A DNA stretch of 64,000 nt from Reticulascus tulasneorum (Eukaryota; Ascomycota; Sordariomycetes; Glomerellales; Reticulascaceae). The DNA lies in assembly GCA_001557505.1 (NCBI GenBank), contig LSAX01000002.1:3410001-3474000 (forward strand). The letters run 5' to 3'. Below, piece by piece: positions 33,403-47,597 of this stretch (positions are counted from its first letter, which is position 1; each line of letters starts with the position of its first letter). The notes under the pieces were generated by a model. It was not told the origin of the DNA and did no database searches. It worked only from the letters and a program-made list of their open reading frames with translations. Made by a program: the position numbers and the translations under genes.

Positions 33403-35510
33403 ATGTCGGTCGCATTACGAGCTTTCGAGGCCAGGTCTTCCGCAATCAGGCATTCTTTCAGACACATCAAGACGACATCACCTCTTGTACGTCTGGCTGT
33501 TAGGACCACTCCGTTTCTTTACGTTTTCGCTGACTCTCTTTATGTTGTAGGGCAAAGCTATGACGCCATTATCCAAGCGGAGCAGCAGCTCCCTCCCAGC
33601 AGGTAATAAACTGCCCATATTCCCTTCCTTCCAATCCCGAATCATAATACCAACAATGGCGTCTAGGTTATGTAGAGGATAACTCCAAAGGCCCTATGCT
33701 ACGATTTCAGGACTCGCTCCCCAGGTTACCAGTTCCGACATTAGAAGAAACCGCAGCACGGTACTTGAAGACACTGCACCCTTTGCTCTCATCAGCAGAG
33801 CTTGCCGCTAGCACAAAGGCCGTTGACGAGTTTATCAAACCTGGAGGTGTTGGGAGGCAGCTACAAGAGAAGCTGCTGGCACGGCGAGAAGATCCTAAAC
33901 ATAGAAACTGGCTGTCCGAGTGGTGGAATGATGCCGCGTACCTCAGCTACCGGGATCCGGTTGTTCCCTACGTCAGCTATTTCTACTCACATCGTGATGA
34001 TCGCCGGCGGAGGAACCCTGCCACGAGGGCCGCTGCCATCACCACAGCAGCCCTGCACTTCAAGAAGCAAGTTGACGACGGGTCACTGGAGCCAGAATAC
34101 ATGAAGCGGCTACCCGTTTGCATGGGCAGCTACAAGTGGATGTTCAACGCGAGCCGCGTCGCTGCAAAGCCGGCCGACTTCCCAGTGAAGTTCTCTCCCC
34201 AGGAACATAAGCACATTATCGTGCTGCGCAAGAACCAGTTTTTCAAGGTCCTACACGAGGTGGACGGAAAGCAGCTCAACACTACAGAACTGGAGCACCA
34301 GTTCTCCAGAATATACGACCTGGCCCAGCGAGTTCCGGCCGTCGGCGTTTTGACGAGCGAAAACCGTGACATATGGGCGGATGCCCGCGAGGTCCTCCTG
34401 AAAGCCGACCCTAAGAATGCCGTGGCTTTAGAAGCAATAGAATCTTCGTCATTCATCGTATGCTTAGACGATGCTGCGCCAGTTACCCTCGAGGAGCGCG
34501 CGCACCAGTACTGGCATGGAGATGGTTCCAATCGCTGGTTCGATAAGCCTTGTCAGTTCATCGTGAACGACAATGGCACTGCGGGCTTCATGGGCGAACA
34601 TTCTATGATGGACGGAACTCCAACTCACAGGTTGAACGACTATGTCAATGACTTAATATTCAACAACAAAATCGACTTTTCCGACCCGTCGCTAAGGTCA
34701 AACCTTCCAGAACCTCAGGTTGTCAAGTTTGAAATCACCAAAGATGTCCAGGCTGAAATAGACCGGGCGGCAAAGGATTTCAACGACATAATTGGCCAGC
34801 ACGAATTGGCCGTCCAAGCATACCAAGGCTATGGTAAGGGACTGATTAAGAAGTTCAAATGCTCCCCAGATGCATACGTTCAGATGATCATTCAACTTGC
34901 GTACCACAAGATGTACGGCAAGAACCGTCCCACATACGAGTCCGCCGCCACACGACGCTTCCAGGAAGGTCGAACAGAAACGTGCCGGAGCGTTTCGGAT
35001 GCATCTGTAGCATGGTGCAACGCGATGGCCGATCACGTCACCGATGACAAGACCAAGATCGATCTTTTTCGCAAAGCTATCGACTCCCACCTGGAATATA
35101 TTACCGCTGCATCGGACGGTAAAGGCGTTGACAGGCATCTGTTCGGTTTGAAGAAGCTACTCGAGCCTGGTCAGGATATACCGGCAATTTACAAGGACCC
35201 GGCCTACACGTATTCCAGTACTTGGTACTTGTCAACTTCCCAGCTTAGCTCCGAGTTCTTCAACGGGTACGGCTGGAGCCAGGTTATTGACGCTGGTTTT
35301 GGCATTGCCTACATGATCAATGAAAATAGGTATTATCGCCCTTTTTTGTATCGGGGCGTAGACGCTAACACGCAGTTCGGCAGCATCAACTTCAATATCG
35401 TGTGTAAAGGTATCGGCAGCCAGAGAATGAGCTTCTTCCTCAACGAAGCCGCCAGCGATATGAGAGACCTTCTTATCCCTTCGCTCGAGCCGCCCAAGGC
35501 GAAATTATAG
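33403..35510 (+). CDS. Carnitine O-acetyltransferase, mitochondrial and peroxisomal (Cat2/AcuJ/Pth2 type)
   Basis: Three exons, 33403..33486, 33551..33602 and 33667..35510, give 659 residues. Residues 1-45 are rich in Arg/Ser/Lys with almost no acidic residues, consistent with a mitochondrial presequence. The choline/carnitine acyltransferase fold follows, starting QDSLPRLPVPTLEETAARYL. The catalytic His is in GEHSMMDGTP (H357), with the CoA/carnitine blocks DGSNRWFDKPCQF and YHKMYGKNRPTYESAATRRF. The protein ends in AKL, a PTS1 peroxisomal signal. Acetyl-CoA and carnitine are converted to acetylcarnitine for export from peroxisomes and import into mitochondria, needed for growth on acetate and fatty acids and for virulence in Magnaporthe (PTH2). 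The start is the first in-frame ATG; internal starts at residue 32 or 53 would skip the presequence. Confidence 0.95.
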
Positions 35511-35920
35511 AAAGCAGACGGGAACTGATACATGTGTGTTAAGTTTTTTTAAACTACTATAGCCGGATTTGATTGCTTGGAGGCATTTAAGGTACATAGA
35601 GACAAGGAGCATGCATGGCGAAGCTACAATGCGCTTTGTATACTACTATAAATTTCTCGCCACATCTAGATCCAATCATGTATGCAACCTCCACATTGCC
35701 AGGTCCTCGATAGCTTTCGAATGGCGAGAATGGTGGTAAGGGAAAAATTCGGCGGGAGACATCTACATCACATAGACCAATGAGGGCAAATGCCTAAACA
35801 CCAACCCGCATATAAACAACAACGATAATACGCCAACCAGAATCCATTGTGAATGACTTCAAGCCTAGCCCTAAATTTCGTACTCCTAGAATGCGTGCAT
35901 GGCGAAGGGGCAATGGCGAC
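35511..35920. other. Short convergent intergenic region
   Basis: This is 410 bp between the 3' ends of the carnitine acetyltransferase and cyclase-associated protein genes. No gene is seen. It presumably holds the two 3' untranslated regions. Confidence 0.5.
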
Positions 35921-37786
35921 TTAGCCTGCGTGGTCTACTATCTCGTTTACCATATCTCCTTTACTCTCATCGTAGTATGAGCAGATTTGGGACGGTAGCG
36001 GAAGCTCTTTATAGTCGTCGTCAGGGCCAGAGATGACGTTGAGGTTAATCCCGGCCGATTTACTAGAAAAGATCCTGGTGGAGATGCTCTCTTTGCTAAA
36101 GTAGACCTGCGCACCATCAATTTGGTCCATAAGGACGGTCGGAATGCTCCCTAGCACCTGCAAGGCAAAGTTTTGCGACTTGACCACGTCGACACTTGAC
36201 ACAAGAGAATCCACAATGAGCGATAGCCGCGACGTATTCTCCACCGTCACCGCATTGGCTTTGCCCTTGATCAGAATAGTTGTGTTGCTGCATTTGCTGA
36301 TAAGAATCGAATGAGATAGTGATGCTTCGATCTCAATGGGCTTTGCTTCCTTTTCGTAGTTTTCCTAAGGTAGAGGATTAGTCAAGCATAACTAGACAAA
36401 TTTGTGTAGTAGAACACATACGATTGTCCATTTGTTCCCTTCAAGTTCCTTCTTGGGCGGTTTCTTAACCCGCATACTCTCCGGCTTTGGTTTCTTTCCT
36501 GGCGCCGGGCTCTTCCCTCGTACGGAACTTTCCCTTTCTGGTACTGTCGAGCTTGCACGGAGTGATGGATTCTTGTGTGTCATTTCTGATTTGTCGACTT
36601 TTCGAAGACCTTTTGTTACTAACTCTCCCTTGTTGAGTTCGGAGAAGACAGCACCGATACCTCCCGGAGTATTAGATGGTGTAATCGATTCGTCCTTGAT
36701 ATCCAGAACAGGCGGCGGGCCGGGTGGCGGCGGCGGAGGGGGCGGGGGTGGTGTGCCTCCAGCAGCTGGTATAACAGTCGTCGTCGTTGTCGAGACGTCC
36801 GAGAGCGACTTTGCGACCTCCAGGGCGGGCTTGCCCTTTGCGTTCCAGGGAATGCCACTTGGGAAGTATAGTTTAACATAGTCGGCAAGGTCGCGGAATA
36901 CTTGGTAAAAAGCAGTAACCCATTCTACTTGCTGCGGATCCCTAAATTCGAGTTAGAAATGAGACCAGCCAAGTAAGGATGAAATGTCCCATACTTATCC
37001 TTCTGTTCTTTCAGCACCCTGTTGCCGAAGAATTGCGCAGACCCCAATGACTCCTCAACGTGTTTGTACGGTCGGTTGTCGACTGTAACCCAAGCGAGAA
37101 CCATTATTCCCTCTGCAACTGCGCTGAGTTGGCTGAAGACGGGGGAGCCTCTGTTCGACTCCTTGATATTGCTGACAGCCACGAGTGCCTCGTTGATGGG
37201 TTTGAGCAGATCCTGGTATACGGCCATCTCCGAACCTGTGAGGTCCGGCTTCTTGGCCTTGGTCGTTATAAGCAGGAAGCTCCGCTGCGCCCGGAAACCC
37301 TGGAGAACTTTGGCTGCCTTTTACGGGACGAGTTAGCGACTGTGTGTATTAGAGTGGGAGGTGGGCCACGAACCTGTTCCGCAACCAACCCGCCGAGTTG
37401 TTTGCTGAGCTTGACATATTTCTCGACAGCATTGGTAACAAAGAGGTCGAATTCCTCAATTGATTCGGGAAGAGGCTCTGGTGGTGGCTTTGGCGCCGCA
37501 GCAGGCTGGGGAGTTGGAGACAATGCGGCAGAGGGTTTGGAGCCGGGAAGGATCGATGCCACAGATTGGTTGACGGCGGACGCAGTTTGGGGCAGCTCGA
37601 CGGTGGAAGATGCGATATCTTCAAGCCTCGCGGTAGCGGCTTCAAGTCTAGCCAGAAGGTTAGCATATTCACTAGTAGCTTGGACAGAAATCGTCAGGCA
37701 AGTGTTGCTTGAAACATTGCCATTTGTCGGGACCGTACAGACCGTTTGATAAGGGTTGTCAGATTGTGCATGTTGTTTGTCGCCAT
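35921..37786 (-). CDS. Adenylyl cyclase-associated protein (CAP/Srv2)
   Basis: Five exons, complement(35921..36364, 36422..36941, 36995..37317, 37374..37647, 37743..37786), give 534 residues. The 44-nt first exon encodes MATNNMHNLTTLIKR and joins LEAATARLEDIA, the oligomerising coiled coil. The helical CAP domain (about 75-245) has AAKVLQGFRAQRSFLL and YVKLYFPSGIPW. A poly-proline run starts at about 278. A basic Lys/Pro-rich stretch (WH2-like, KKPPKKELEG) leads to the C-terminal beta-helix CARP domain (about 388-534). CAP recycles ADF/cofilin-bound actin and, in fungi, links Ras to adenylyl cyclase. The longer open reading upstream of exon 2 is a false extension across a 95 bp intron whose branch point is GCTAAC. 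Confidence 0.92.
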
Positions 37787-39273
37787 TGTGACTGGTGATG
37801 GAGGTCGATTGCGGTGCCGCTGTTTGCTTGGACTGCCCAAGGGCCTTTGGAGGAGGTGCGATGGTGATCAAGCTTGCGTTGCCGTTTAACAACAATATCA
37901 CAAGGTCGGAGCTTCTAGCGCCTTACGTGGGAGCAGACAAGACTAGTAATGGCGAAGATGACCGTCCGGCAAGGAAGGTTATGAAAACAATAGAGCTGCG
38001 ACTGGCCGCGGTATATCTAAAAATGAATGCTGCGCTCATGGAAAGGCAAGCGAGGCAGATGGTGGATATTCATTGCGATGGTGATGACAGGTATTATGTT
38101 TCAATGGGGGACAATTTTCTGATAAATAGTAACGATGGCACTGGTAACTGAAATGGCCATGGGCCCCTGCATGATTCGCAACAAGGCTGCGAAATTGTAA
38201 CCTGGGGGTACGTACTTGCCCCCCCCCCCCCCATACCTACTACCTTAGGTACTTGAATAATATGGCATGCGAACAAGTATGTCCGTCAACAACCTGATGT
38301 AAGGCACTGTTTTTAATACCACGCATATATGTGCCTATTGCCTTGGCGTTTAGCTGTTGTCCAAACATCCCCGGGAGAGAGTAACAAGAGCACACATCAG
38401 CCCACATGGTCCAGTCTTTTTGTCTGCCTAAGAACGTGTCTCGATGAGTTATTAGTGTCTGCCTGCCTACCTAAGGTGCCTACCTACGTAATATAACTTG
38501 GAATTCCCCCAGTTTGCCAAGTAAATACTGCTGTTCTCTGAGTTCGGCTTGTAGAGTAGTGTTTTCCAAACTGGCTTTGGTACGGTATTTATTTGGTAGT
38601 GCCCATAGATCGTAAGTGCGAACATGGTCTTAGGTGTGTAGGTATGTAAATGGTATAAATGCGAGATGTTGCTAGCCTAAGGTAATTTATTACTATGCCG
38701 ACTGGTATATGTAGTTTCTACGTAGTAATTTACTACCTACCCTGAACTCGTTGGGTAATTAGCAGCTACCTTCCCTTTGCACATACTAGGTTTTATATGT
38801 ATGCGCATGCGTATCGGTCGGTTTGCCCCGACCAGGTTAGTAAGTTAGGTAATTCCTTGCATATGGATGGTGAGGTTCAGTTCTTGTGTCCTTGTTGAGC
38901 CAGTGATGTTTCCATCTGAGCATCTACTGGGATCAAACGCTGTTTGCTACAGTGAACTCATCCTGGGGAGTTCGTGCATAGTCATACCCCGTATGTATGC
39001 CTCTGGTCTACCAAACGGGGTCGGGTGGTCTGTGCCAGTGAATTTCGTATAACAAATCAGCCTTCAGGTCGTCTCACGTCTGCATCTCGATGCAGCCTAG
39101 GCTACTTATGAGTAGCTGAATGAAACCATTGCTCTCCATGCCTCTTCCACCCTGCCAAAGCCCACTTCCTCATTACCATCTCGTGATCTGACACAACCAG
39201 CATCCATCCCGCCAAGTGGCGCCCATGATTCATTCGGTCGTCGGTGGTCGTGCCAGAATCTGGAATTCCCATC
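37787..39273. other. Intergenic region rich in TACCTA palindromes
   Basis: This is 1.5 kb with no supported gene. A run of 14 C lies at about 38,219-38,232. Words made of TACCTA, TAGGTA and TACGTA recur around 38,233-38,255, 38,465-38,490 and 38,715-38,745. An open frame over the first 360 bases opposite the CAP promoter has no domain. Confidence 0.5.
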
Positions 39274-40597
39274 ATGGAAACAAAGACGGTGAGACCGCAA
39301 CTCACAGGGGAGACTATGGCAAGTCTCCCGCCCATCGACTTCGTCACACTGGGCATGTTCATCATTGGTACGTTTGTTCTCATTTGTCCCATCCTCTTCC
39401 TCTCGTCCAGACCTTTCGCCTGTTCATCATCTATTAACCTGTAGCCCGTGATGTCTAGATGAGATTGAGTTTATGCCGCCCGTTCCAGCGGCGCGAGATG
39501 TGCTTGGTGGCGCCGGCTCATACTCTGCTCTTGGTGCTCGGTTGATCTCACCACCGCCAGCTTCCTCCACCATTGGATGGATTATAGACAAGGGATCTGA
39601 CTTTCCTCCTTCTATCGCCTCTCTCGTTGAATCCTGGGGCACTTCGGCTGTGTTCCGTTCCACGCCTGATCGACTTACCACACGAGGCTGGAATGGCTAC
39701 GATGGTGCTGAGAAGCGGGTCTTCAAGTATACCAGCCCCAAAAAGCGCCTCACTGCCCAAGACCTAACACCGCCTCTCCTTCTCTCCAAGTCATTTCACC
39801 TCATATGTTCCCCTGCAAGGTGCAGGGAGCTAGTGACTGAGATAATATCGTTCCGAAAGGAGCTGTGCCCACGGGAGTTCTATTCCAAGCCCTTATTCAT
39901 TTGGGAGCCTGTTCCGGATCTTTGCACTCCCGACGAATTGCTTAACTGCACCAATACTTTGCCTCTCGTAGACATCTGCAGCCCGAACCATGCTGAGCTC
40001 GCAGGCTTCATGGGCGATGATGGCCTGGATCCTGACACGGGCGAAATCTCCACCTTGGCAGTTGAGCGGGCCTGTGAACAGCTTTTAGCAAGCATGCCTC
40101 TACACTCGTACACCCTGGTGGTCCGCGCAGGTGACAAGGGCTGCTACATAGCTCGGAATGGCGGTCTAAAACGTCAGCCACGAGGACACGGTACAGGATC
40201 CAAACGCCGGAGAAAAGAGTATGCGAGAGGCGGGCTCCAACCCGACACTGATATGGAAGCACTGTTTGCTGGCCTACTTCACGACGAGGAGGGCAGCATC
40301 GCCCGCGAGGAGGCTGAAATTGATCCTATCATCGAGAAATGGATTCCTGCCTTCCATCAAGATCGCAACAAGGTTGTCGACCCAACCGGAGGTGGAAACA
40401 GCTTCTTGGGTGGGCTTGCCGTCGCACTGGCCAGGGGTAGGAGCGTGGAGGAAGCTGCGGTGTGCGCTAGTGTCTCTGCGAGTTTTGCCATCGAGCAGGT
40501 CGGCTTTCCGGTTCTGAGCATGAACGAGCATGGTGACGAAATATGGAATGGTATTCAGGTTGAGGATCGGCTTAGGGAGTTTCAGGCTCGGTTGTGA
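39274..40597 (+). CDS. PfkB/ribokinase-fold protein, Mak32-like
   Basis: Two exons, 39274..39367 and 39459..40597, give 410 residues. The N-terminal strand DFVTLGMFIIDEI continues across the 91 bp intron, followed by GGAGSYSALGARL, the substrate-side PfkB block. The C-terminal anion-hole block reads DPTGGGNSFLGG (residues 339-350), where most PfkB kinases have a GAGD sequence with a catalytic Asp. Here that position is Asn345. Yeast Mak32 was found through maintenance of a killer double-stranded RNA, and no substrate is known. I recall other Mak32-like proteins also having GGGN, so this may be family-typical. I chose the first ATG in frame; a second ATG at 39316 is possible. The gene is convergent with mcm3, 210 bp apart. 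Confidence 0.8.
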
Positions 40598-40807
40598 ACG
40601 ACTCCGGATCGGCTTCAACAATTAGATTTATTCATATCAGAACCGTGGACGTGGGCTACCACAAGAGAAGCAAGGTTGCAAAATGGTGCAAGCATAGACC
40701 AATTGACATTTCTCTACTCATTCATGATAGTGGCTTCCAGACTACCTACTCTAAAATCAAATGCCCGCATAACTCATTACCTGCCTAGGAATCCACCATA
40801 CAATATC

Positions 40808-43618
<2,811 letters not shown>

Positions 43619-43777
43619 GATGCCGGCTGAGTTGGACTATCAGCAGAAGGAGCTGGAAGGCAATACGAGATGCTCCCAACAAAAAGAGGAAGTGATATAG
43701 TGTGTGAGTAGACAGAAGATAAATGTGGTTATGGACGGCGATTGTCAAGTGCCTCCTTCAGGGAAGGGGAAAGGGGG

Positions 43778-43783
43778 ACGCGT
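43778..43783. promoter_or_regulatory. MCB element ACGCGT (proximal), mcm3 promoter
   Basis: A palindromic ACGCGT, 160 bp upstream of the mcm3 start. MCB sites bind MBF (Mbp1/Swi6) and drive G1/S expression of replication genes. Together with the copy 28 bp away it fits the expected regulation of an MCM gene. Confidence 0.6.
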
Positions 43784-43805
43784 CGCGCCGCGACTTTCGT
43801 AGAAA

Positions 43806-43811
43806 ACGCGT
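43806..43811. promoter_or_regulatory. MCB element ACGCGT (distal), mcm3 promoter
   Basis: The second ACGCGT, 188 bp upstream of the mcm3 start, in the context AAAACGCGTAAA. Paired, closely spaced MCB boxes are typical of MBF targets. Confidence 0.6.
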
Positions 43812-44345
43812 AAAGTGGTTTATTACGCGAACCAATCAGGTGAGATTAGACGCTTCGCGTTGTGCCTTACCTTATTTTGGGGGTTTCGCACTGTACGTTA
43901 TGCCGTTTTACATTTGAACCTCATCCCAGCCTTACTTACCTATTAGGTAGAGGGTAGCTACGTAGTTGCTTACTACATTGGGGCACCATCATGACTTGAT
44001 CAAAACAGTCCATTCGTAACTACCTTCTCCACGTCATAGCTGGATTTGGATGATGCCTCCATTCACCCGACTAGCTGGTGGCAGACCTAAACCTTTCCTC
44101 AAGATTAATGCCAGCTTCGCAGAGTTAATTTGGAGCTAAAGCACCCCTAATGTGCGAGGCTCTTGCGAGACGCCACGATCCACCACGTGATATCTTGCAT
44201 TCAATCCATATTTCCAGACCTCATCCTTAATTTCTTTGGGAGACCCCCAGCTCTGCCATACCCGGAAAGCTATGCATGTCGTGGAAACGAGATCTGTTCA
44301 TCCTTGACAGAAGAGATACCGCCGATCAGAAGAGCATTTCTTAGC

Positions 44346-46346
44346 TCAATACAGTGTCAGGAATACTGCAGCAATAGACCCCTTGTCGTATTTCACATGC
44401 TTTCCCCTGCCCTTGTCAACATCGTGGTAGCGATCCCAGAACCGGTTATACAGAGGCTCCAGCATTTGCTGTATATCCTTAGCGAACATCTGTCGCACCT
44501 CGCGCTCCATACTGTACGTCTTGTGACGAGCAACCATTTCGTCAAACGAAGTGTTAAACGCTTGAAACTTGTTCTTGATATTTTCCTTGTCCCGGCTGCT
44601 CAGGGTCTTGAGAATGGAGGCAGAGTCGACCTGTCCCGACGTTGGCCGCTGGCTGCGGTTGGTGTGGATGACATCAAAGAGGTGAGCGGACACTTCCTTA
44701 CAGTCGATGGTATATAAGCTCGTCGCCTTTTTGCGCCACTGATCCAACACCGCCATGCGTTGCTCAAGCAGTGGTGCCAAATCCGAATCACGTATCATCC
44801 TTTCAACGATGACAACGCTATTGGCCATGAACACACCGACCACTGCCTTGCCGCCTCTCAATATCGCCCGCGCTTTCTGGTCTAATGAAGACAGTAGTGT
44901 ATCGACCGTGTCGGTGCAGTAGTGTGCAAATATTTCCTTGCCATCAGCACCAATATCGAATGAAGCCAAGCTCGGAATCACATCCATGGACCTGCCATTG
45001 GTAGCCGAGTTCGACTTCCACCCTCCATCGCCCAGTGATATCATGATACTTGATATAGGTCGCAGGAACTCAACCATTGCCTGCAGACGCTGCATGGTTT
45101 CAGATACAATCGGCACGGGTGCGCCATCCGATGGGAGCACCTGCAAGTTGCCGACCTTCCGCCTCGTATCCTCTAGTAGTTCGGCAAGCGACGACTTAGC
45201 TGTCTCCCGTACTGGTCGCAATGCAGCCGCGAGGGATGCCTTGAGTTCCCCCGTTCGAGTCTCTAAGTTACTTGACAGGCTGGACATAATCTCCGTAATC
45301 TCATACGCTAAATAGCAATCGGTATTGGGGTGGGTCTTGATGTGGCTGTTCAGCTCGCGCAGGGTCCGGGCGAGTTCAGCCAGGGCAGCCTGACAAGTTG
45401 ACTGGAAGAGGGGGCCCCAATCCTCCCTAGTAAAAATGCTACATATGTTCTCATATTCAGCTAGGAACAAACCCTCCATTGCCTGGGCGTAAGTTCCAAT
45501 TCCATTTGTACCAGCACGGTAAATGGCGTCGGTGTTCTTCTTCTTGGCAGTATTGACGCTGGCGGCAGCGAGGTTGGCCAGCGTGAAGGAAAGATAGGGA
45601 CCGCGAATATCGGCATATATCTTGGCAGCGGACGAGTCTTGGGGGGCTGTGGCGCTGCCGTTCCGACGGTGATTTCCAGCAACATATGCATTAACTAAAC
45701 CCAAACGCGTGATATTATCTTGCGACAAGACCGGGAAAGGCTTTTCCTTGGTGATAAAATGCAACGGCTCTATGGACCGAGGAGTCTCAGCCCGAAGGAG
45801 TTTGTCGAAATGACTCTCGAGTTGGGCGTTCCCCGACTTAATGAGGCGGCTTAGATCCGCCATTGTCTGTTGGTTTGCTCGAAGATTGGATGCTTGCATA
45901 TCGGAGAGGGACTTCCCCAGCCTCTTGATCGATGCCAGGTAATTGGACAACCCTGCCTTGTCGGGACCGGCACGAATGATCTGCTCCTCGTCATTCTTAC
46001 TGTCTGCGGGTTGGCGAAGTCGTTCAATGGCGGCGATAATTGCATCAATATCTATGAGGTAGCGGTTAGCTAGTCTGGTCTTGTGAGGCCTGGAGGAGCT
46101 CAGATGCAGTAGCGAGTGGCTGAAAGGGTACGCACTATGTCCCAAGGTTTGCAATCTTCTCGTCTCGCCATTGAGGGGTCCGGCGACATCGCGGACGCTT
46201 TTGCCTGTCGCCTCGAGCTTTCCCAGGCAAGCTTGGATTTTCTTTGTTAGCTGAGTTGTCTTCTCCAGGCGCGAATTCAGCACATCAACTTCCGCACGAG
46301 CTTCCTCGTCAGCGGCAGTGCGGCTGTTGGCCAATCCGACAGCCAT
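44346..46346 (-). CDS. exo70: Exocyst complex subunit Exo70
   Basis: Two exons, complement(44346..46051, 46136..46346), give 638 residues. The N-terminal coiled coil (about 1-70, SRLEKTTQLTKKIQACLGKLEATG) continues across the intron as GHNIDAIIAAI. The long helical-rod domain follows, and the C-terminus has the membrane-binding block KYDKGSIAAVFLTLY with basic residues. Exo70 tethers secretory vesicles to the plasma membrane by binding PI(4,5)P2 and Rho GTPases at growing tips. The 84 bp intron has no in-frame stop and keeps the frame, so an unspliced reading adds 28 foreign residues. An in-frame ATG lies 39 codons upstream, but the conserved start MAVGLANSR is at 46346. Confidence 0.93.
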   Translation of the reverse strand: MAVGLANSRTAADEEARAEVDVLNSRLEKTTQLTKKIQACLGKLEATGKSVRDVAGPLNGETRRLQTLGHSAYPFSHSLLHLSSSRPHKTRLANRYLIDIDAIIAAIERLRQPADSKNDEEQIIRAGPDKAGLSNYLASIKRLGKSLSDMQASNLRANQQTMADLSRLIKSGNAQLESHFDKLLRAETPRSIEPLHFITKEKPFPVLSQDNITRLGLVNAYVAGNHRRNGSATAPQDSSAAKIYADIRGPYLSFTLANLAAASVNTAKKKNTDAIYRAGTNGIGTYAQAMEGLFLAEYENICSIFTREDWGPLFQSTCQAALAELARTLRELNSHIKTHPNTDCYLAYEITEIMSSLSSNLETRTGELKASLAAALRPVRETAKSSLAELLEDTRRKVGNLQVLPSDGAPVPIVSETMQRLQAMVEFLRPISSIMISLGDGGWKSNSATNGRSMDVIPSLASFDIGADGKEIFAHYCTDTVDTLLSSLDQKARAILRGGKAVVGVFMANSVVIVERMIRDSDLAPLLEQRMAVLDQWRKKATSLYTIDCKEVSAHLFDVIHTNRSQRPTSGQVDSASILKTLSSRDKENIKNKFQAFNTSFDEMVARHKTYSMEREVRQMFAKDIQQMLEPLYNRFWDRYHDVDKGRGKHVKYDKGSIAAVFLTLY

Positions 46347-47597
46347 TATTCGCAATAATGTTCCAAGGAGGACGTACCCTATCTCCCTGCTGTCGCATTG
46401 AGAAGGAGATTCGAGGTCGCAGCTACTTGGGTCGAAGGACGTTACGTTCCTCGATTCGAACAACTGATGTACCCGGTAATGTTACAGATACTACAAAGTG
46501 GAGGCTGAGACGGCTTCATACCTAGGGTACCTCAAGCATGAATGTGGCTTGGGATTGGAGGATTGCTATACGACCTAGAGTACTAAGTGATCTTTTATAA
46601 GGATAATTATGGATTACTATGCGCTGTAATAGATCTCTAATAACTATTTTAACTTCAATTCCTATAGCTACATACTTGAACAAACCCACCTTTTAAATAA
46701 TAATATATTATAATAATTATAATTATTTAAGTTATTTTAGTTATCTTTATTATAAATAATAAATAAAACTAATCTATATATAAATAAATAAAAATTAATA
46801 ATAGTTAAATTAAGTATATGTCTGTAATATAGATTTAAAAAATTTATAAACTAAATTCACTTATGATAAATAGACTTATGGCGAAATATAACTAAATTTC
46901 CAATTGTATTCAAGATTAACTCCCTTTTTCTACCGGCCAACCCTTTTTGACAGGTAATATTAAAGAAAAACACAAACACTTTAGGCTTACAGAGTTTCGG
47001 CCCAAGTAAAAGTAGCGTGTAACTCGCACTCGGCACCAGCCGTCTTTAGCGCCTAAATGTCCGGTTCTTTGCGAGCATTACTTCCTCACAGCACCACCAC
47101 GTTGCCTGACTGGTTTGGCCAGTTTGTGATACTAGATGGCAAGCTTAGCATTATCCACGCAGTGTGCACTTCCTCGTGGATATAAAGATCTCTTATCCGA
47201 AAGTCCGTCTCCGATTATTGGCTCTCCTCTTCCGTTCATGCGGTATTGATCCAGACACAAGACTTACCAACTTCCACACAGTAGACCGCACAATGCAGTT
47301 GACCTCTGGAACGCAAACAATAACGAAGCTATCCACCTGGTACCCTGCTTTCAACACCAACTTCAACGTAGAAACCAGACCAGTAGGCACTGATCGTGGC
47401 ATTCTCTTCTTACTCACCCTCAAACCCGATAACTATGTTGCCAAGGGCTTCCATGCCTCAAATATCCCCAATCTCGTGCTACAGTTCAGCATTTCCAAGT
47501 GTGTTTGCATGCAAACCATCAATGCAACTGCCCTCTCCCCAGACCTCAATCCCTGAGAGCCAAAGTTTTGTGTGAGCAGGGCAGAAAAGGATCATCT
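46347..47597. other. exo70 promoter, AT-rich islet and aminotransferase 3' flank
   Basis: Apart from the AT-rich islet (listed separately), this region has no supported gene. A plus-strand open frame from 47,293 to 47,556 (88 codons from its first ATG) shows no domain; I left it out. Confidence 0.45.
46570..46985. repeat. Sharply AT-rich islet, probable RIP-degraded repeat relic
   Basis: About 400 bp consisting largely of A and T, with TAATAATATATTATAATAAT-like runs, between flanks of ordinary composition. It is dense in stop codons in all frames and contains frequent TA dinucleotides and few CG dinucleotides. This is how transposon remnants look after repeat-induced point mutation in ascomycetes. 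No coding remnant or terminal repeat can be read. A natural AT-rich spacer or replication origin is the alternative. Confidence 0.6.

Larger units (their letters stand above)
43619..44345. other. mcm3 promoter and exo70 3' flank
   Basis: This is 727 bp without a supported gene. It contains two ACGCGT elements close to mcm3, listed separately, and TACCTA/TAGGTA words around 43,938-43,975. An open frame from about 44,163 runs into the exo70 coding sequence in antisense and was rejected. Confidence 0.5.

Noticed and set aside
47293..47556. 88-codon plus-strand open frame downstream of the AT-rich islet
   Set aside because: No domain, no signal and no conservation that I can see; left as intergenic.
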